Source of the DNA: Gnetum montanum
Lineage: Eukaryota > Streptophyta > Gnetopsida > Gnetales > Gnetaceae
Length of the DNA: 25,701 nucleotides
Reading direction: 5' to 3'
Assembly: GCA_015680685.1 (NCBI GenBank)
Contig: MNCI01023302.1
Span: forward strand, 1,528,930-1,554,630
Position 1 is the stretch's first letter; the number at the start of each line of letters is the position of its first letter. Below the pieces are notes generated by a model. The model was not told where the DNA came from, made no database searches, and saw only the letters and a program-made list of their open reading frames with translations. Below, one piece after another: positions 8,970 to 18,732 of the stretch. Position numbers and translations under genes: made by a program.

Positions 8970-10836
8970 AAATGAAAACTCATCCTCAAGTTCCTTACAA
9001 ATTATTGAGAATGTATGGGATTATTGACTTGAATGAAAACTAATGGTGAATGGGATGACATTTGAACAGATCAACATTATAATTCATGGAAACATTAGTG
9101 CTCATGACTACAAAAGTGAACACTATACACAATTGACATCCAGCCTTATTTAGCAACTGAAAGAGAAGAGAGAGAGAGAAAAGGAGAAGACGTGTTGCTA
9201 TTGATGCCAAGATTATGCCTTCCATTGTCCATCCATAGTCACACCATCAGTCTTATTCCTTGCACAACCGTTCCAGCACCAGTCCATCTTGAGTGTTTCC
9301 TCCAGGTCCAGTCCATTGCGTATGATTACCATCTGCACACACAACACAGTCACATATGAACAAGGATAAGTAAATCATAATACAGTTGATACCTTGCCTT
9401 GGTGTAAGGTCCTTTGGCTGAGTTGTGATATGGCCAATACAGATTCTAGAGATATAACACTGGTGACTACCCAAGGTGTAATGGTTAGGAAAAATTGAAA
9501 AAAATTGGACCAGGGCCTCCATGACTAAGAGCAATCCTTCGGTAGCGATAGAATGGAAAAAGATAAAGAATAAGAAATATGGAGAAAAAGAAACAATAAC
9601 AACACCAATAAAATGGATGTCAGAGATGAGAATGAAACAAAAAAATGTTGATTGCAGAAATGTTTAAGGGAAAGAAGTTAACTGATGCACCAAATAGGAA
9701 TGCCAGTGGGTCCTCTCCAAAGCAGGCTCATGCCCATTATGCCCTAACAAACCCACATTCAAAGAGTTTGTAGGCTTTGGAAATGTCATTTGGGAGCAAG
9801 CGTTAATGACTTAACCCAAATAATTCACCAAAGATAAAACAATGCATCAACCAAGATATAGACTACTGATACAACTGACAATGAAGTGGAAAATGGAGAA
9901 AGAATGATGGGGAGAAGAAAATGGAATGGAGTCCCAAGAACAAGGTGGTGTACAGCCCCTTGTGTACTTATGGTTAATATGACTGAGTAGATCTCATTCC
10001 AAATCTAGCCTCAAACAATCCATATCCAATGACTTTGCATTAATACACTTGGCCAATCGATCCACTTGAAGTATCAAGAATGCTTCTGCCAAAGAGTCAC
10101 CACCATTCCAAGGAAAATGAGAAAAGGAGAAGTAGGAAGCGAGAAAGGGCCTTCATTAGAGGAAACATGTCTGTTTAGTTCCATAACCAATGCTTGTAGC
10201 CCAGATGATTATTTTGTCTAAGGGGTGTGCTTTGAATTCTCACTATTTTTTTTTTGCATGAGAACCACACCATGCAAAGACTTATTTTTATTGGCTCAAC
10301 TTCCTTATAATGGAGCAATTTCGAAATGGTAAGAAAACTCAAGAAGAAAACATCCAAGCACCCAAGAGAATAGCCAGCACAAATACATCAAATCCCTTTG
10401 AGGTCACACCTTTTTCAGTCCTTGAGTCCTTTTGTAGTTTGAGAAATGCCCAGTCACCAATTCGTTAATAGTTTTATTATTAAAGGAGGGGATTGTACAG
10501 TTCCAAGCCAAGAGAGACCATAGAAATTCATGGATGCATGGATGACATGGACTCATTGTCTGTTATATCAAAAGAACCATACCTTAGTATTAACATTATA
10601 ACTCAAAGGTAAAAACAAAACATTAGCAATCAATAGAATACAGTTCATACCACCATCATGAGCACTTATTAGGTGACGAATCTAACAAAAAGAAAAAAAA
10701 AACAAATAGTTACACAAAAAAATGAGAAAGTATAAATGATGGTGCAAAATAAAAATAAGAAAAATTAAAGAAATTTGTAATACAAAAATTTAAAAAGGAA
10801 CTAAGGGCCTTGAATGGTTAGTAGAGGTGGCTGTCT
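8970..10836 (-). other. 3' region of gypsy element, no recognisable env-like ORF
   Basis: About 1.9 kb separates the end of integrase from the 3' LTR. Athila-type elements often carry an env-like ORF here. On the minus strand I see only short readable segments, the longest at 9253-9534 (93 codons, one Cys/His-containing stretch) and 9040-9225. Neither has a recognisable family motif. The hydrophobic look of some frames follows from T-rich codons and is not evidence of membrane segments. A GA-rich run lies at about 9160-9190 and A-rich plus-strand sequence at about 10680-10800. It may be a decayed third ORF or simply 3' untranslated sequence. Confidence 0.5.
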
Positions 10837-11995
10837 CCCCCATGACTGAGTTGGAAGGAGGAGATCTGAAATAGTGAGTAGGATCATCTCTTCTAAAAGG
10901 TATTATGTGCACTAGCCATTCTAAATTCATGGAAGGGTTTGGTCTATTGTACATTGACTAACAATCCCTTATCAGGGCTTTCAGGTTTGTATATGGTCAT
11001 GGCCCTTGAAGGAAAGGTTGCATGAATAATGTAAGGTCCTTTGCATAGTGTTTAAAATTTTTGTGTTGTAGCACATGTGTGGGGTTCCAGTAGAGAACCT
11101 TATCTCCTGGTTGATACTTAACCTTTTGAATCTTCAAGTCATGACATTGCTTGTTATATGCCTTATGCAACTTAGTTGATGATAGGGTAGCTAATCAGTT
11201 TTTGTCTAGCATGTTTAAAGTTGCCAACCTTTGTTTCTATGCTAGATCAAAGTCAAGGTGGAGGTCACAAGCCATTGATAGTGTATGGAGCTGGGTTTGA
11301 ATCGGAAGCATTGGAAGCTTTCTGTACACTAACTCATAGGGAGAGTAGCCTATAGGAAGTTTCCAAGTGGAGCAGTATGCCCAAAGAGCATTATTCAGTT
11401 TAGTGCTCCAATCTCGCTTATACTTGCTAATTATCCTAGTCAATATTTTAGTGATCTCCCTATTGGTGACCTCAACTTGTCCATTAGCTTAGGGGTGATA
11501 AGGTGTAGTCAATTTGTGTTCAACCCCTAAGCATTGCATTAACTTTCGAAAAGTTGCACCTGTGAAGTGTGTTCCATTATCCAAAATAAATGCACATGGC
11601 ACACCAAACCTATTTATGATTTTTTGTTGCATAAATCGTGTAGTTGTAGATGATGTGTAGTCTTTAACAGCAGCTGCTTCAGCCCATTCTGTTAAATAGT
11701 CTATGGCAACTACAATGTAAGATTTTCCATTAGACATTGGTGTAATGGGCCCCATAAAGTCTATTCCCCAATGTCGAAGGGTTCTAACAATTGAATCCAT
11801 TGTTGCAGACCCTCCATTTTAGTAGTCATTCCCCCATCACATTGATAGCGCTCACAAGATTGGACAAATTGATGGGCATCCAGGAATAATGTTGGCCAGT
11901 AATATTTTGCAAGCAAAATCTTAATAGCCGTTCATCTCCCTACATAGTGACCCCCACAAGGGCCCTCATGAGCATCTTAGAGAACTCTTAGTTGG
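10837..11995 (-). pseudogene. Integrase (Ty3/gypsy), inactivated
   Basis: Integrase joins cDNA to host DNA. On the minus strand the HHCC zinc domain reads HEGPCGGHY then CERYQC (about 11840-11960), with the second Cys of the expected CxxC changed to Tyr (11845-11847). The catalytic core follows: HWGIDFMGPI has the first Asp, ILDNGTHF the second, and ANGQVEVTN the Glu. A stop at 11489-11491 replaces a Gln codon just before the Glu motif (CAA to TAA), and the frame then continues unchanged to 11237. A C-terminal GDKVLYWNP and LCKGPYII (GPY/F module) extend to about 11020. No chromodomain is visible. The region ends near the SQLSHGGD-coding sequence at about 10840. Further stops lie in the zinc domain and C-terminus. 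Confidence 0.9.
11489..11491 (-). other. Nonsense mutation in integrase core
   Basis: TAA stands between the YHP and ANGQVE codons where related plant elements read Gln (CAA). It is a single C-to-T transition, and reading frame is kept on both sides. It removes the catalytic Glu and the C-terminus from any translation product. Confidence 0.8.
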
Positions 11996-12012
11996 TCTAC
12001 CTCGGGCACACA

Positions 12013-12780
12013 CTATCGAACTAAGCCATCAGGAAACACTTTGTAAAGTTGTCCATTGATCTCCATGGAGTACTTGGCTCTGTGAAGAAACTGTTGTTTC
12101 TTCCTAAGGTCCAGCTCCTGTGTTGTTTGTTGAGTAAGGAGATAGGTGAGAATGCTACTATACCAGTTCGTCTCCATGGGTAGTTGGTTATTCACTACAC
12201 CAGTAAAGAGGGCTTCATTAAGAAAATGATCAAACATTACATATTCATCCTCTTTGCTCTCCCAACGCAATCGAGATAAATGATCTGCAACTACGTTCTC
12301 AATGCCTTTCCGATCGATCATTGTTAGATCGAACTCTTGTAGGATTACTAGCCATCGTATAATACGAGGGCTAACCATTGGCTTGTTCATGAGGAACCAG
12401 ATTGCACTATGGTATGTGTGGATAAACACTTTGTAACCTAACACATAGTGCCTAAACTTATCCAATGAAAACATTACAGCCATTAATTCTTTCTCTATAG
12501 TTGTGTAGTTAAGTTGTGCACGGGTGATACTTCTGCTTGCACAGTGGATGTAGTAAGCGCATTTTTGATCATCTAACTGTGTAAGTATGGCTCCTAAGGC
12601 ATAATTGAACATGTCAGTCATGATGTGGAATGGTCTAGACCTATCAGGAGCTTGTAGAATGGGAGTTTCTACTAGCTTTCATTTCAGGGTTTGGAATGCT
12701 CGTTCATATTCCCTGATCCACTCAAAAGGTACGTCCTTCTTTGTTAGCTCTACCAATAGTTTGGAAATCTTGGAGAAGTT
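12013..12780 (-). pseudogene. RNase H domain and linker to integrase, inactivated
   Basis: RNase H degrades the RNA strand during reverse transcription. The minus strand encodes FHIMTDMFNYALGAILTQ, then TTIEKELMAVMFSLDKFRHY, which carries the expected first Asp and the Glu. The third acidic position, normally in a TDH motif, reads HTYHSA, so Asp is replaced by Tyr (12412-12414). The domain closes with DRKGIENVVADHLSR. The open frame runs 202 codons to 12013 and continues into a charged linker before integrase. It is the best-preserved open stretch of the element. Upstream, the RT connection (SFLGHTSYYRRFIENFS, ILQAPD) is readable between stops. Confidence 0.9.
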
Positions 12781-13742
12781 CTCAATGAATCTCCTATAGT
12801 AGCTAGTGTGTCCAAGGAATGACCAAATGTCTTTGACAGTTTCTTATTGACAGGTGATTCCTTGGATGATCCTAATTTTATCTGGGTCTACCTCTATTCC
12901 TACATGTGAAACCTTATGCCCAAGTACTATGCCTTCTTGGACCATTAAATGGATTTTTTACCAGTTGAGCCTTAGATTAGTTTCTACGCATCTTTTCAAC
13001 ACTTGCTCTATTCGGTCCAAGGCTTGATCAAAACTTATTCCATAGGTGGAGAATTCATCCATAAATACTTCCACTCTGTTCCCTATTTGCTATTGGAATA
13101 TGCTTAGAACTAGGCATTGAAATATGGTAGTTTATACGCAAATGTTCCCCAAGGACTGGTGAACGTTGTCTTGGCTTGGTCTTCTGGGGCTATTTATATT
13201 TGGTTGTATCCGCTATAGCCATCCAGAAAACTGTAATAGTGATGCCCTGCTATGGTGTCTAAGACTTGGTCAATGAATGGTAATAGAAAGTGATCCTTAA
13301 ATGTTTCCATGTTCAGCAACCTAAAACCTATGCACACCCTCCATTTGCCTCCTTTTTTAGGCACGATTACCAGAGGGCTAACCCATTCGCTATCATTAAT
13401 GAGATATATGAACCCAGAATTAAGAAGTTGTTCTATTTCTTTTACTACTTGCTTCAATTTTGGGTTCAATCACCTCTGTAGTTTTTTTCAAGGTTTCATG
13501 AAGGGGTCAGTGTAAATCCTATGCTGGCATATCCTAGGATCTATTCTAGTTAATTCGAGATATAACCAGGTAAAGGATTTTGACCACTTGTTTATTACTT
13601 TCAGCAGTCTTCTTTTTTGTTTAGAAGAAAGTCTTGCATTGATGATTATTAGTTTTCCATTTTCAAGGATCATATATTCCAAATCGGCGGACAATGATTT
13701 TAATTCTAGGGGCTCTTGTTTGAATTTTTCAGGAATTTCCAA
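12781..13742 (-). pseudogene. Reverse transcriptase (Ty3/gypsy), inactivated
   Basis: Reverse transcriptase copies element RNA into DNA. On the minus strand the N-terminal part has LKSLSADLEYMIL and CQHRIYTDPFMKP, then LLNSGFIYLINDSEWVSP, VPKKGGKWRVCIGFRLLN and FLDGYSGYNQI with the first catalytic Asp. Stops follow (around 13470-13490 and at 13190). After PWGTFAYKL about eight residues of the usual MPFGLCNA segment are missing and the frame is lost. The catalytic box reads FMDEFS instead of FMDDFS (Glu at 13054-13056), so the second Asp is gone. The thumb and connection region (RIEQVLKRC, LGHKVSHVGI) is broken by further stops. Confidence 0.9.
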
Positions 13743-13990
13743 CTTCCCCAGTTGATGTTTTCAAGGTTAAGGCTTGGAAGTTGGCAATGGACTTGCTCTA
13801 GTGCGTCTATGCTTTCAATGTAAGCGCAAGTTATTTCCTTAGTTAGCCCCATGCACATGAGTGAGTTGCTCTCTTGATTAGCTATTAGCCACTGGGTGTC
13901 TTCTTGTCGTGTGGCTACTGCATACAGGAACTTTTGTATGTTAATGTCTTGTGCACACTGGTTGCATGCAGGCAATGCTAAACTTTGCAC
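13743..13990 (-). pseudogene. Pol spacer between protease and reverse transcriptase
   Basis: An open minus-strand segment of 94 codons (13706-13990) contains ATRQEDTQWLIANQESNSL and a mildly acidic tail. It lies between the protease and the RT N-terminus in the expected order of a gypsy polyprotein. I recognise no catalytic motif in it. Linkers at this position in plant gypsy elements are poorly conserved, so it is best read as part of pol. Confidence 0.6.
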
Positions 13991-14002
13991 AACCCATGAT
14001 CT

Positions 14003-14497
14003 CTACATGCAATTGCACCCTGTATCACTGTATGCGATGCATGGAACCTTCTTTTTCTCGATCTTTTCAAAATTGTTCTTCTTAGATATTTCCAGGGAAA
14101 GATCATGGATTCCTAGGCGTGCATCTATAGTACTTAGCCATGCCCTTCCCATTATGATTGGGAAGTCCCTTTTATTGTTATTTACTTGTATCACTAGGAA
14201 ATCAGCTAGGTACGACCACCCACACATAGTGGTGACGATGTCCTCCACTAGTCCCAAGGGAACAGTGATGGACTGGTTGGCTAGCTCTAGGAAAATATTG
14301 CTGTTCTTCAATGGAGATAGGTTCCAGGCTTTGTACATTTCTTGCGATATTAAGTTGACTCCAGAACCTAAATCTAGAACAGCTTTGCATGGCTCATTCC
14401 CAGCGATTTGGAGATAGATTAGAGGGCTTCTAAGATCAGAGAATTTCCTAAGAAGGTGGGAAGCCTTGATCCAGTCAGTAATGGCATGTGTTAACAT
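14003..14497 (-). pseudogene. Aspartic protease (Ty3/gypsy)
   Basis: The protease would cut the Gag-Pol polyprotein. The minus-strand ORF of 164 codons carries LQIAGNEPCKAVLDLGSGVN as the active-site loop. Plant Athila/Tat-type proteases usually read DLGAS here, so Asp and Gly are kept but the third active-site residue region is altered (DLGSG). FPIIMGRAWLSTIDARLG downstream matches the conserved flap-to-C-terminal GR.WL motif of these enzymes. The ORF ends at a stop at about 14003, after which pol continues in a spacer. This domain is nearly intact apart from its broken context. Confidence 0.85.
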
Positions 14498-14551
14498 GAC
14501 CGTATGCGTTGAGCTCGGTGTTTGGTTTGAAGGGAGCTTTGAATCTTTATT

Positions 14552-15000
14552 TTATGGGGAGGCATTCAGAGGTTTAACTACTTGTGGTTGTAAGGGCTTA
14601 GTTGGACTGTTGGTTCTAAAGAAATATCTTTTCTTCATATGGTTGTAAGAACCAATAGTGGGTTGAGGATTTACAGCCCTTGTGGCATTGCGTTGCTCTG
14701 GTTGAGTAGGGAGTTCCCCTTGCATTGTTGGAGTGGGTGTTAATGGAGCTATTGGTGTGAGAGCTGCGGATGGATTTGAAGGATGGTATATTTGTGGGTT
14801 ATCTCTCCTAGAAGGAGTTCTATAATACTCATGGGCTTGGTAGTAATGTTGTGGTGTAACGAGACCAATAGAGTCACATGGAGAGATTGGATGCTGCACA
14901 TAGTAGCCATATGGGTTAGGTTGTCGATATGGGTATTGTTGCCTTGGTGGTGGATCCCCCATGACTGTGGGTATTTCCACTATTGATGTTGCCCAACGGG
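14552..15000 (-). pseudogene. Pro/Gln/Tyr-rich linker of gag-pol
   Basis: A 142-codon minus-strand ORF (14552-14980) is rich in Pro, Gln, Tyr and Asn (PPPRQQYPYRQPNPYGYY, then TPIAPLTPTPT). It has no catalytic motif and looks disordered. It sits between the Gag Cys/His motif and the protease, where plant gypsy polyproteins often carry low-complexity linkers. The plus-strand 11-mer CCCCCATGACT at 14956-14966 falls within its N-terminal codons (TVMGD). Confidence 0.7.
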
Positions 15001-15102
15001 TTGTGGTGGATTTCCACTTGGATAATATGTTGAAGGTTGGTGGAACTACCTTGGGTTACCTTGGGGATAAGGTAACTATCGGGGTGTTTGCCATTTATTT
15101 AG

Positions 15103-16060
15103 TCATGGGTTGAGTGCATACACCCCAGACTCTTGTAGATGTGAGATCACTAGGCAACATCCCTTAGGATGGTCGTATTGGCATATCTCGCATCCACTAT
15201 CATTGTATGTGTCTGAATTCACAACCTCTTCTGTGATGGCCATTTTTCCCTTACCCTTGTTATGTGCATTTTCCACTTCTCTCTTTTTCTTTTTGTCCCG
15301 ATCACTACCTTGCTCCCTAGACACCTCTACAATTTTAAGAATAGTTTCAAACCTACTATCTAGGGAGTCCCACATTTGGTCTACCTTTGCCGATACTTTT
15401 GATGTTAACTTTTGGAGAGGCAAAGTTTTCCTATTTACCATCTCTTTGAGTGGTGACTCTTCTTCCTCCTCATAAAATCTCACTCCCCTTTTTCGAAGGG
15501 AAGGATCTTGGTTGTATTCTTTTGCACTTTCTCTCTTTCGTAGCTCACCTTCTTCTTTGGCAACTTGCTCTAGAAGTCTATGAATTTGATGAGACCTAAG
15601 CTCCAATAACCTTCCTTGGGCATACATCCCAAAGGTTCTTCTTATTTCATGCCTAAGTCCATCCATGAGATGGCGTAGTTGATCCCATTGCGAATAACCA
15701 TGGCCAGGGCAATGACGTAATAGTGCATAATAATGGCCCATGGTAGCATCCAAGGGTTCATGATTTCCTTACTTCCATAGGTTAGACACTTAGGAGTACA
15801 TTTGGTACTTATCATTAAAGAGTTCTAACATTGTACTCCACCTTCGAATGGATTCTGGTTCTAAGGACTAGTACAAGCTTTAAGCTTCTTTCACTAGTGT
15901 CCTTGGGAACAACTTCAGTTTTTGCCATTCGTTTTCTATGTTTTGCAAGGCACATGCATCGTAGAATGCTTTTAAATGATTTTGAGGATCAACGTTATAT
16001 CCCCCTTCAAATCATGGGATGTTATTCATGTCTAACCTCTTGATCCTACTATCCTTTTGG
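15103..16060 (-). pseudogene. Gag core (retrotransposon gag domain) and nucleocapsid motif
   Basis: Gag packages element RNA in virus-like particles. On the minus strand the core begins near 16050 with LKAFYDACALQNIENEWQKL, LFPRTLVKEA, SLEPESIRRWSTMLELFNDK and then GHYYALLRHCPGHGYSQW, typical of the plant retrotransposon gag fold. Several stops interrupt it before 15754 (around 15770-15890). From 15753 a 216-codon open segment continues: RRTFGMYAQGRLLELRS, a Glu/Lys/Arg-rich coiled-coil-like region and a basic stretch (DRDKKKKREVENAHNKGKGK). It ends with CEICQYDHPKGC. That is CX2CX3HX3C, one residue shorter at two places than the standard CX2CX4HX4C knuckle. Confidence 0.85.
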
Positions 16061-16300
16061 TGCCTTGTTGGAACTCTTACAACCTCCGTTATATCTAGGA
16101 TGCTTCTAGTTGTGAGTAGGGGTTCTTCGTGATCGTCTCGTTTATAGCGTCTATGGTGTCTACGCGGTTCCCTACTCTCCCTTCTTCTATGCCTTAATTC
16201 TTTAGAGTACCCTCATCCTTGTTCTCGACTATCTAATCAATGACTTTCACTTCGTTTTCCCTTACCTCACGATTGGTTTCCCTATTACTACATCCAGACA

Positions 16301-16990
16301 CTAAAGGAGAGGGTGAAGATGAGGATGAAGGTGAAGAAGAAGGAGAACCATTGACATGATGGTGTTTTCTACCTTCTCTTCGGTGGTCTTAGCCTTGATT
16401 GTGATCACGATTAGAACGTCCACCCTTATCATGTGTTCATGTTCATGGGTATCAGAACTAGGGTTGTGAATAGTGGAGTGGAGGTTCTGATACATCACCT
16501 CCTGATCGATGTTAGGAGGAGGAACATCGTTTTGTGGGGAACTTGTTGAGGCAGGTTCACCATCCTCAATTTCACTCAAAACATGCAGAGCATCATGGGG
16601 CCATTTACCTTTCAAAGATGTATGGTATCTCTCTTTTTGCAAGTTCCTTTAACATTGCGCTTCTGTGGGATGATAGTCTCTTGAGTCATGATTGCATGCA
16701 ACGTATTCTGCGTATAAAAGTGACATGCCTATTCGTGTGAGAGCATGAAGGAGCATGTTGGGAATTGATCGGTCTGGAGGCAACACTATGTTACCCTCCA
16801 AGTCTTTCCAATGTAGTTGTTTGTCTTGGTGGAGAATAAAGGTGAAATCAGGCACATACTCATTGGGATGAGTATATACCACACAAAACTATTGAGGAAC
16901 TGGCGGATCTTGGTTATGTGTATTATGCCATCCACTACCTCTTGCATTAGTCCTATGCGGTGAAGTGCTCTTATGTGAAGAAGAAGACAT
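16301..16990 (-). pseudogene. Gag N-terminal region
   Basis: The start at 16988-16990 (MSSSSHKSTSPHRTNARG) is 125 bases downstream of the primer site. The sister element at 24917 starts with almost the same peptide at the same distance, which supports this start. The frame is shared from 16990 to 16301. Two stops interrupt it: TAG at 16889-16891, where the sister reads Gln (CAG), and TAA at 16649-16651. Readable parts include NIVLPPDRSIPNMLLHALTR, LLYAEYVACNHDSRDYHPT and YHTSLKGKWPHDALHVL. After about 16450 the frame shifts, and a Ser-rich segment continues in another frame down to about 16280. Confidence 0.85.
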
Positions 16991-17115
16991 CTTGTCTTGT
17001 TCGGTGTGCAATGTACTATTGTCTCATCTTTCTTGGATTAACCCTAAAGGTTTGTTCTAACGTTCCAACGATATGAATGATTTGCTATGTTCTACGCAGC
17101 TCACAAACAACTAAG
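16991..17115 (-). other. Untranslated leader of gypsy element
   Basis: About 125 bases lie between the primer site and the gag start. The sister element has 126 bases at the same place. I see no splice or ribosomal signal here that can be called with confidence. Confidence 0.6.
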
Positions 17116-17133
17116 TCCTCAACAATGGCACCA
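17116..17133 (-). promoter_or_regulatory. Primer binding site, tRNA-Asp type
   Basis: The minus strand reads TGGTGCCATTGTTGAGGA one base after the LTR end. It resembles TGGCGCCGTTGCCGGGGA, the complement of a plant tRNA-Asp 3' end. The differences are all transitions. The sister element keeps TGGCACCATTGTCGGGGA, which is closer to the tRNA. Confidence 0.75.
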
Positions 17134-17134
17134 A

Positions 17135-17942
17135 TGATGAGTGGCGAGATACCCCTACACTCAACCATATGAATACGAGCGTTTCATGCATGATCCGGTC
17201 GAACTCCAAGGACCAAGTGCTTATGCGCCTTAATGGAACACTCAAGATTAAAAAATCGTTGTCTTCCCAAACTTACTTGTATTGTCACGGTTGTATGGTT
17301 AAGTAAGCTTGAGGTATATGATTTTTATAGCTTTTGTATTTTTTATGTCTTCTGCTAATAAAGGAGAGGGAGAGAGAACTAAGTGGCTAACTTACATTAA
17401 CTATTCATTAACTAGTTTCTAAATATTCTTAACACTAGTATCCATTCCCACTTGTCGTACACATCTTGAACCAGTGCAATGCTGTTGGGATTACCAAATG
17501 CTAATCGTTACTAGGTTACCAAGCGCTACACGCATGCTCGAAGCGGTCATACTAAGTGCATTTAACTAAGGGGGTTGAAGGTTGAGAGAGATATTAATTA
17601 ACTAGGAAAGCATTAAACAATAATTAATTACTAATTAGCTTAGTTTGTATGCTGCAAGGTTTATCATAAAGTTCATCTTTATTGCCGTACACAAAATTGT
17701 GCTCAGGTACAAATTGCTCGAATAAAGATCTATTCACTCTATGACTCCTACTGCGGGCACATAGAAATAATTCTAACTCTAGAATGACAAAACTGCAAGA
17801 ATCTAGCTAAGGGTCTAAATCTAATTGTATGGGAACCAAGGGCGCCACCTCTTATTTATAGAAGATGAGGCAAGACGCGATATCGCGTGGTGGATGTGAT
17901 ATCGCATACACGATATCGCGTATGCGATATCGCAGTTCATTA
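17135..17942 (-). repeat. 5' LTR of gypsy element
   Basis: This 808 bp LTR pairs with 8149-8956. Its outer end reads TTCATTA, so the canonical TG start is mutated to TA on the minus strand, but the target duplication directly after it fixes the boundary. A TATAAATAAG box is at 17851-17860 and AATAAA at 17678-17683. At the U3 end it retains CpG-rich palindromes: CGCGATATCGCG at 17876-17887, TGCGATATCGCA at 17923-17934 and two related copies between them. Confidence 0.95.
17851..17860 (-). promoter_or_regulatory. TATA box of 5' LTR
   Basis: TATAAATAAG on the minus strand. It is conserved as CTATAAGTAAG in the other LTR and TTTAAATAAG in the sister element. It would have driven the element's full-length transcript. 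Confidence 0.65.
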
Positions 17943-17947
17943 GTTGG
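17943..17947. repeat. Target-site duplication, right copy (GTTGG)
   Basis: GTTGG directly after the right LTR matches 8144-8148 exactly. Confidence 0.9.
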
Positions 17948-18720
17948 TAATGACTTGGCTACTTTTGCTAGACTCGTAATGACCTTTCTATCCCCTTATG
18001 ACATTGCCTTTGGTAGTGCAACTAATGACAAATTATAGATTATTGGCCTACATCTAACTATATGCATAACCTAATCACCTAATCCTTAGGCTCAAGATGG
18101 CCAAAAATGTTAGACTTATTAGTTATATCCATTAGATTGCTAAACATGGTTAGTTGATCTAGGTTATGACTTACTAAGGTACAATGTAAACTATCACCTA
18201 ATTATTGGCTTCCCAAATAACCAATCTAACATCACCATTGGATTCAAAAGGTCAAAAAATCTTATAAACAAACTAGTTATATATTAAAAATAGATATCAA
18301 ATATGTGGCTTTTGCTAAATCAAGATTCTAATGCTCTTAATATATAATTTAATGAATATAATTAAAAACTAAATTCCAGTGTTCCATAGGGGAGATCTAA
18401 CTTTACCATTAGATCTAAAAGGTTCAAATCTATTAGGCAGAACTTTTTGTTCCTTGAAAAAGATTTCCAAAATCAAAAGTTACCAACTCCTAGTGTTTAA
18501 AATTTGGACATGAATTTCAAGACTTCCGAGGAGCTTCCCAAGAGAACACCCATCCTAATACTATTCCAAGACTAATGCCCTTAATTATGAAGTACCCGTC
18601 CATCAATTTGATTGAACTGGTCAAGTTTAACCACAAACTAGTATTTAACTTTAAATTGAAATTTTGCTTTTTAAAAACCAAGTTTGAATTTTCTTTTCTA
18701 ATTTTGGTAGGGACCACTGG
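17948..18720. other. AT-rich spacer, nothing recognised
   Basis: This 770 bp flank of the gypsy element has no ORF with a familiar motif and no RNA gene or tandem array that I can see. The short ORFs at 18517-18717 and 18575-18850 overlap on opposite strands and look like chance openings. Confidence 0.6.
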
Positions 18721-18732
18721 TGGCCATAATGT

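Larger units (their letters stand above)
8149..17942 (-). mobile_element. Full-length degenerate Ty3/gypsy retrotransposon, tRNA-Asp-primed (Athila-like)
   Basis: The element spans 9,794 bp between matching GTTGG target duplications. Two 808 bp LTRs (8149-8956 and 17135-17942) carry TGATGA/TCATCA terminal repeats. The minus-strand primer site next to the 5' LTR resembles the tRNA-Asp 3' end. Protein order on the minus strand is Gag, protease, reverse transcriptase, RNase H, integrase, which defines Ty3/gypsy (integrase after RNase H) rather than copia. A tRNA-Asp primer, a DLG-type protease and a long untranslated 3' region are reminiscent of Athila/Tat-lineage plant elements; this lineage call is inference. 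All ORFs are broken. By hand the LTRs differ at about 80 of 808 positions, mostly transitions, with no net length change. A sister element in the opposite orientation begins at 23966. Confidence 0.95.

Noticed and set aside
9160-9190. GA-rich run as a functional polypurine tract
   Set aside because: It is purine-rich on the plus strand, which is the wrong strand for this minus-oriented element, and it is ~200 bp from the LTR.
8970-10836. An env-like ORF of an Athila-type element
   Set aside because: Only short segments are open and no conserved env-like motif is visible. Apparent hydrophobic stretches follow from T-rich composition.
13896-14417. 173-codon plus-strand ORF
   Set aside because: It lies antisense over the protease, whose motifs (AVLDLGSG, IIMGRAWL) are clear on the minus strand.
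15110-15475. 121-codon plus-strand ORF
   Set aside because: It is antisense to the gag open frame at 15103-15753, which contains the Cys/His and basic motifs.
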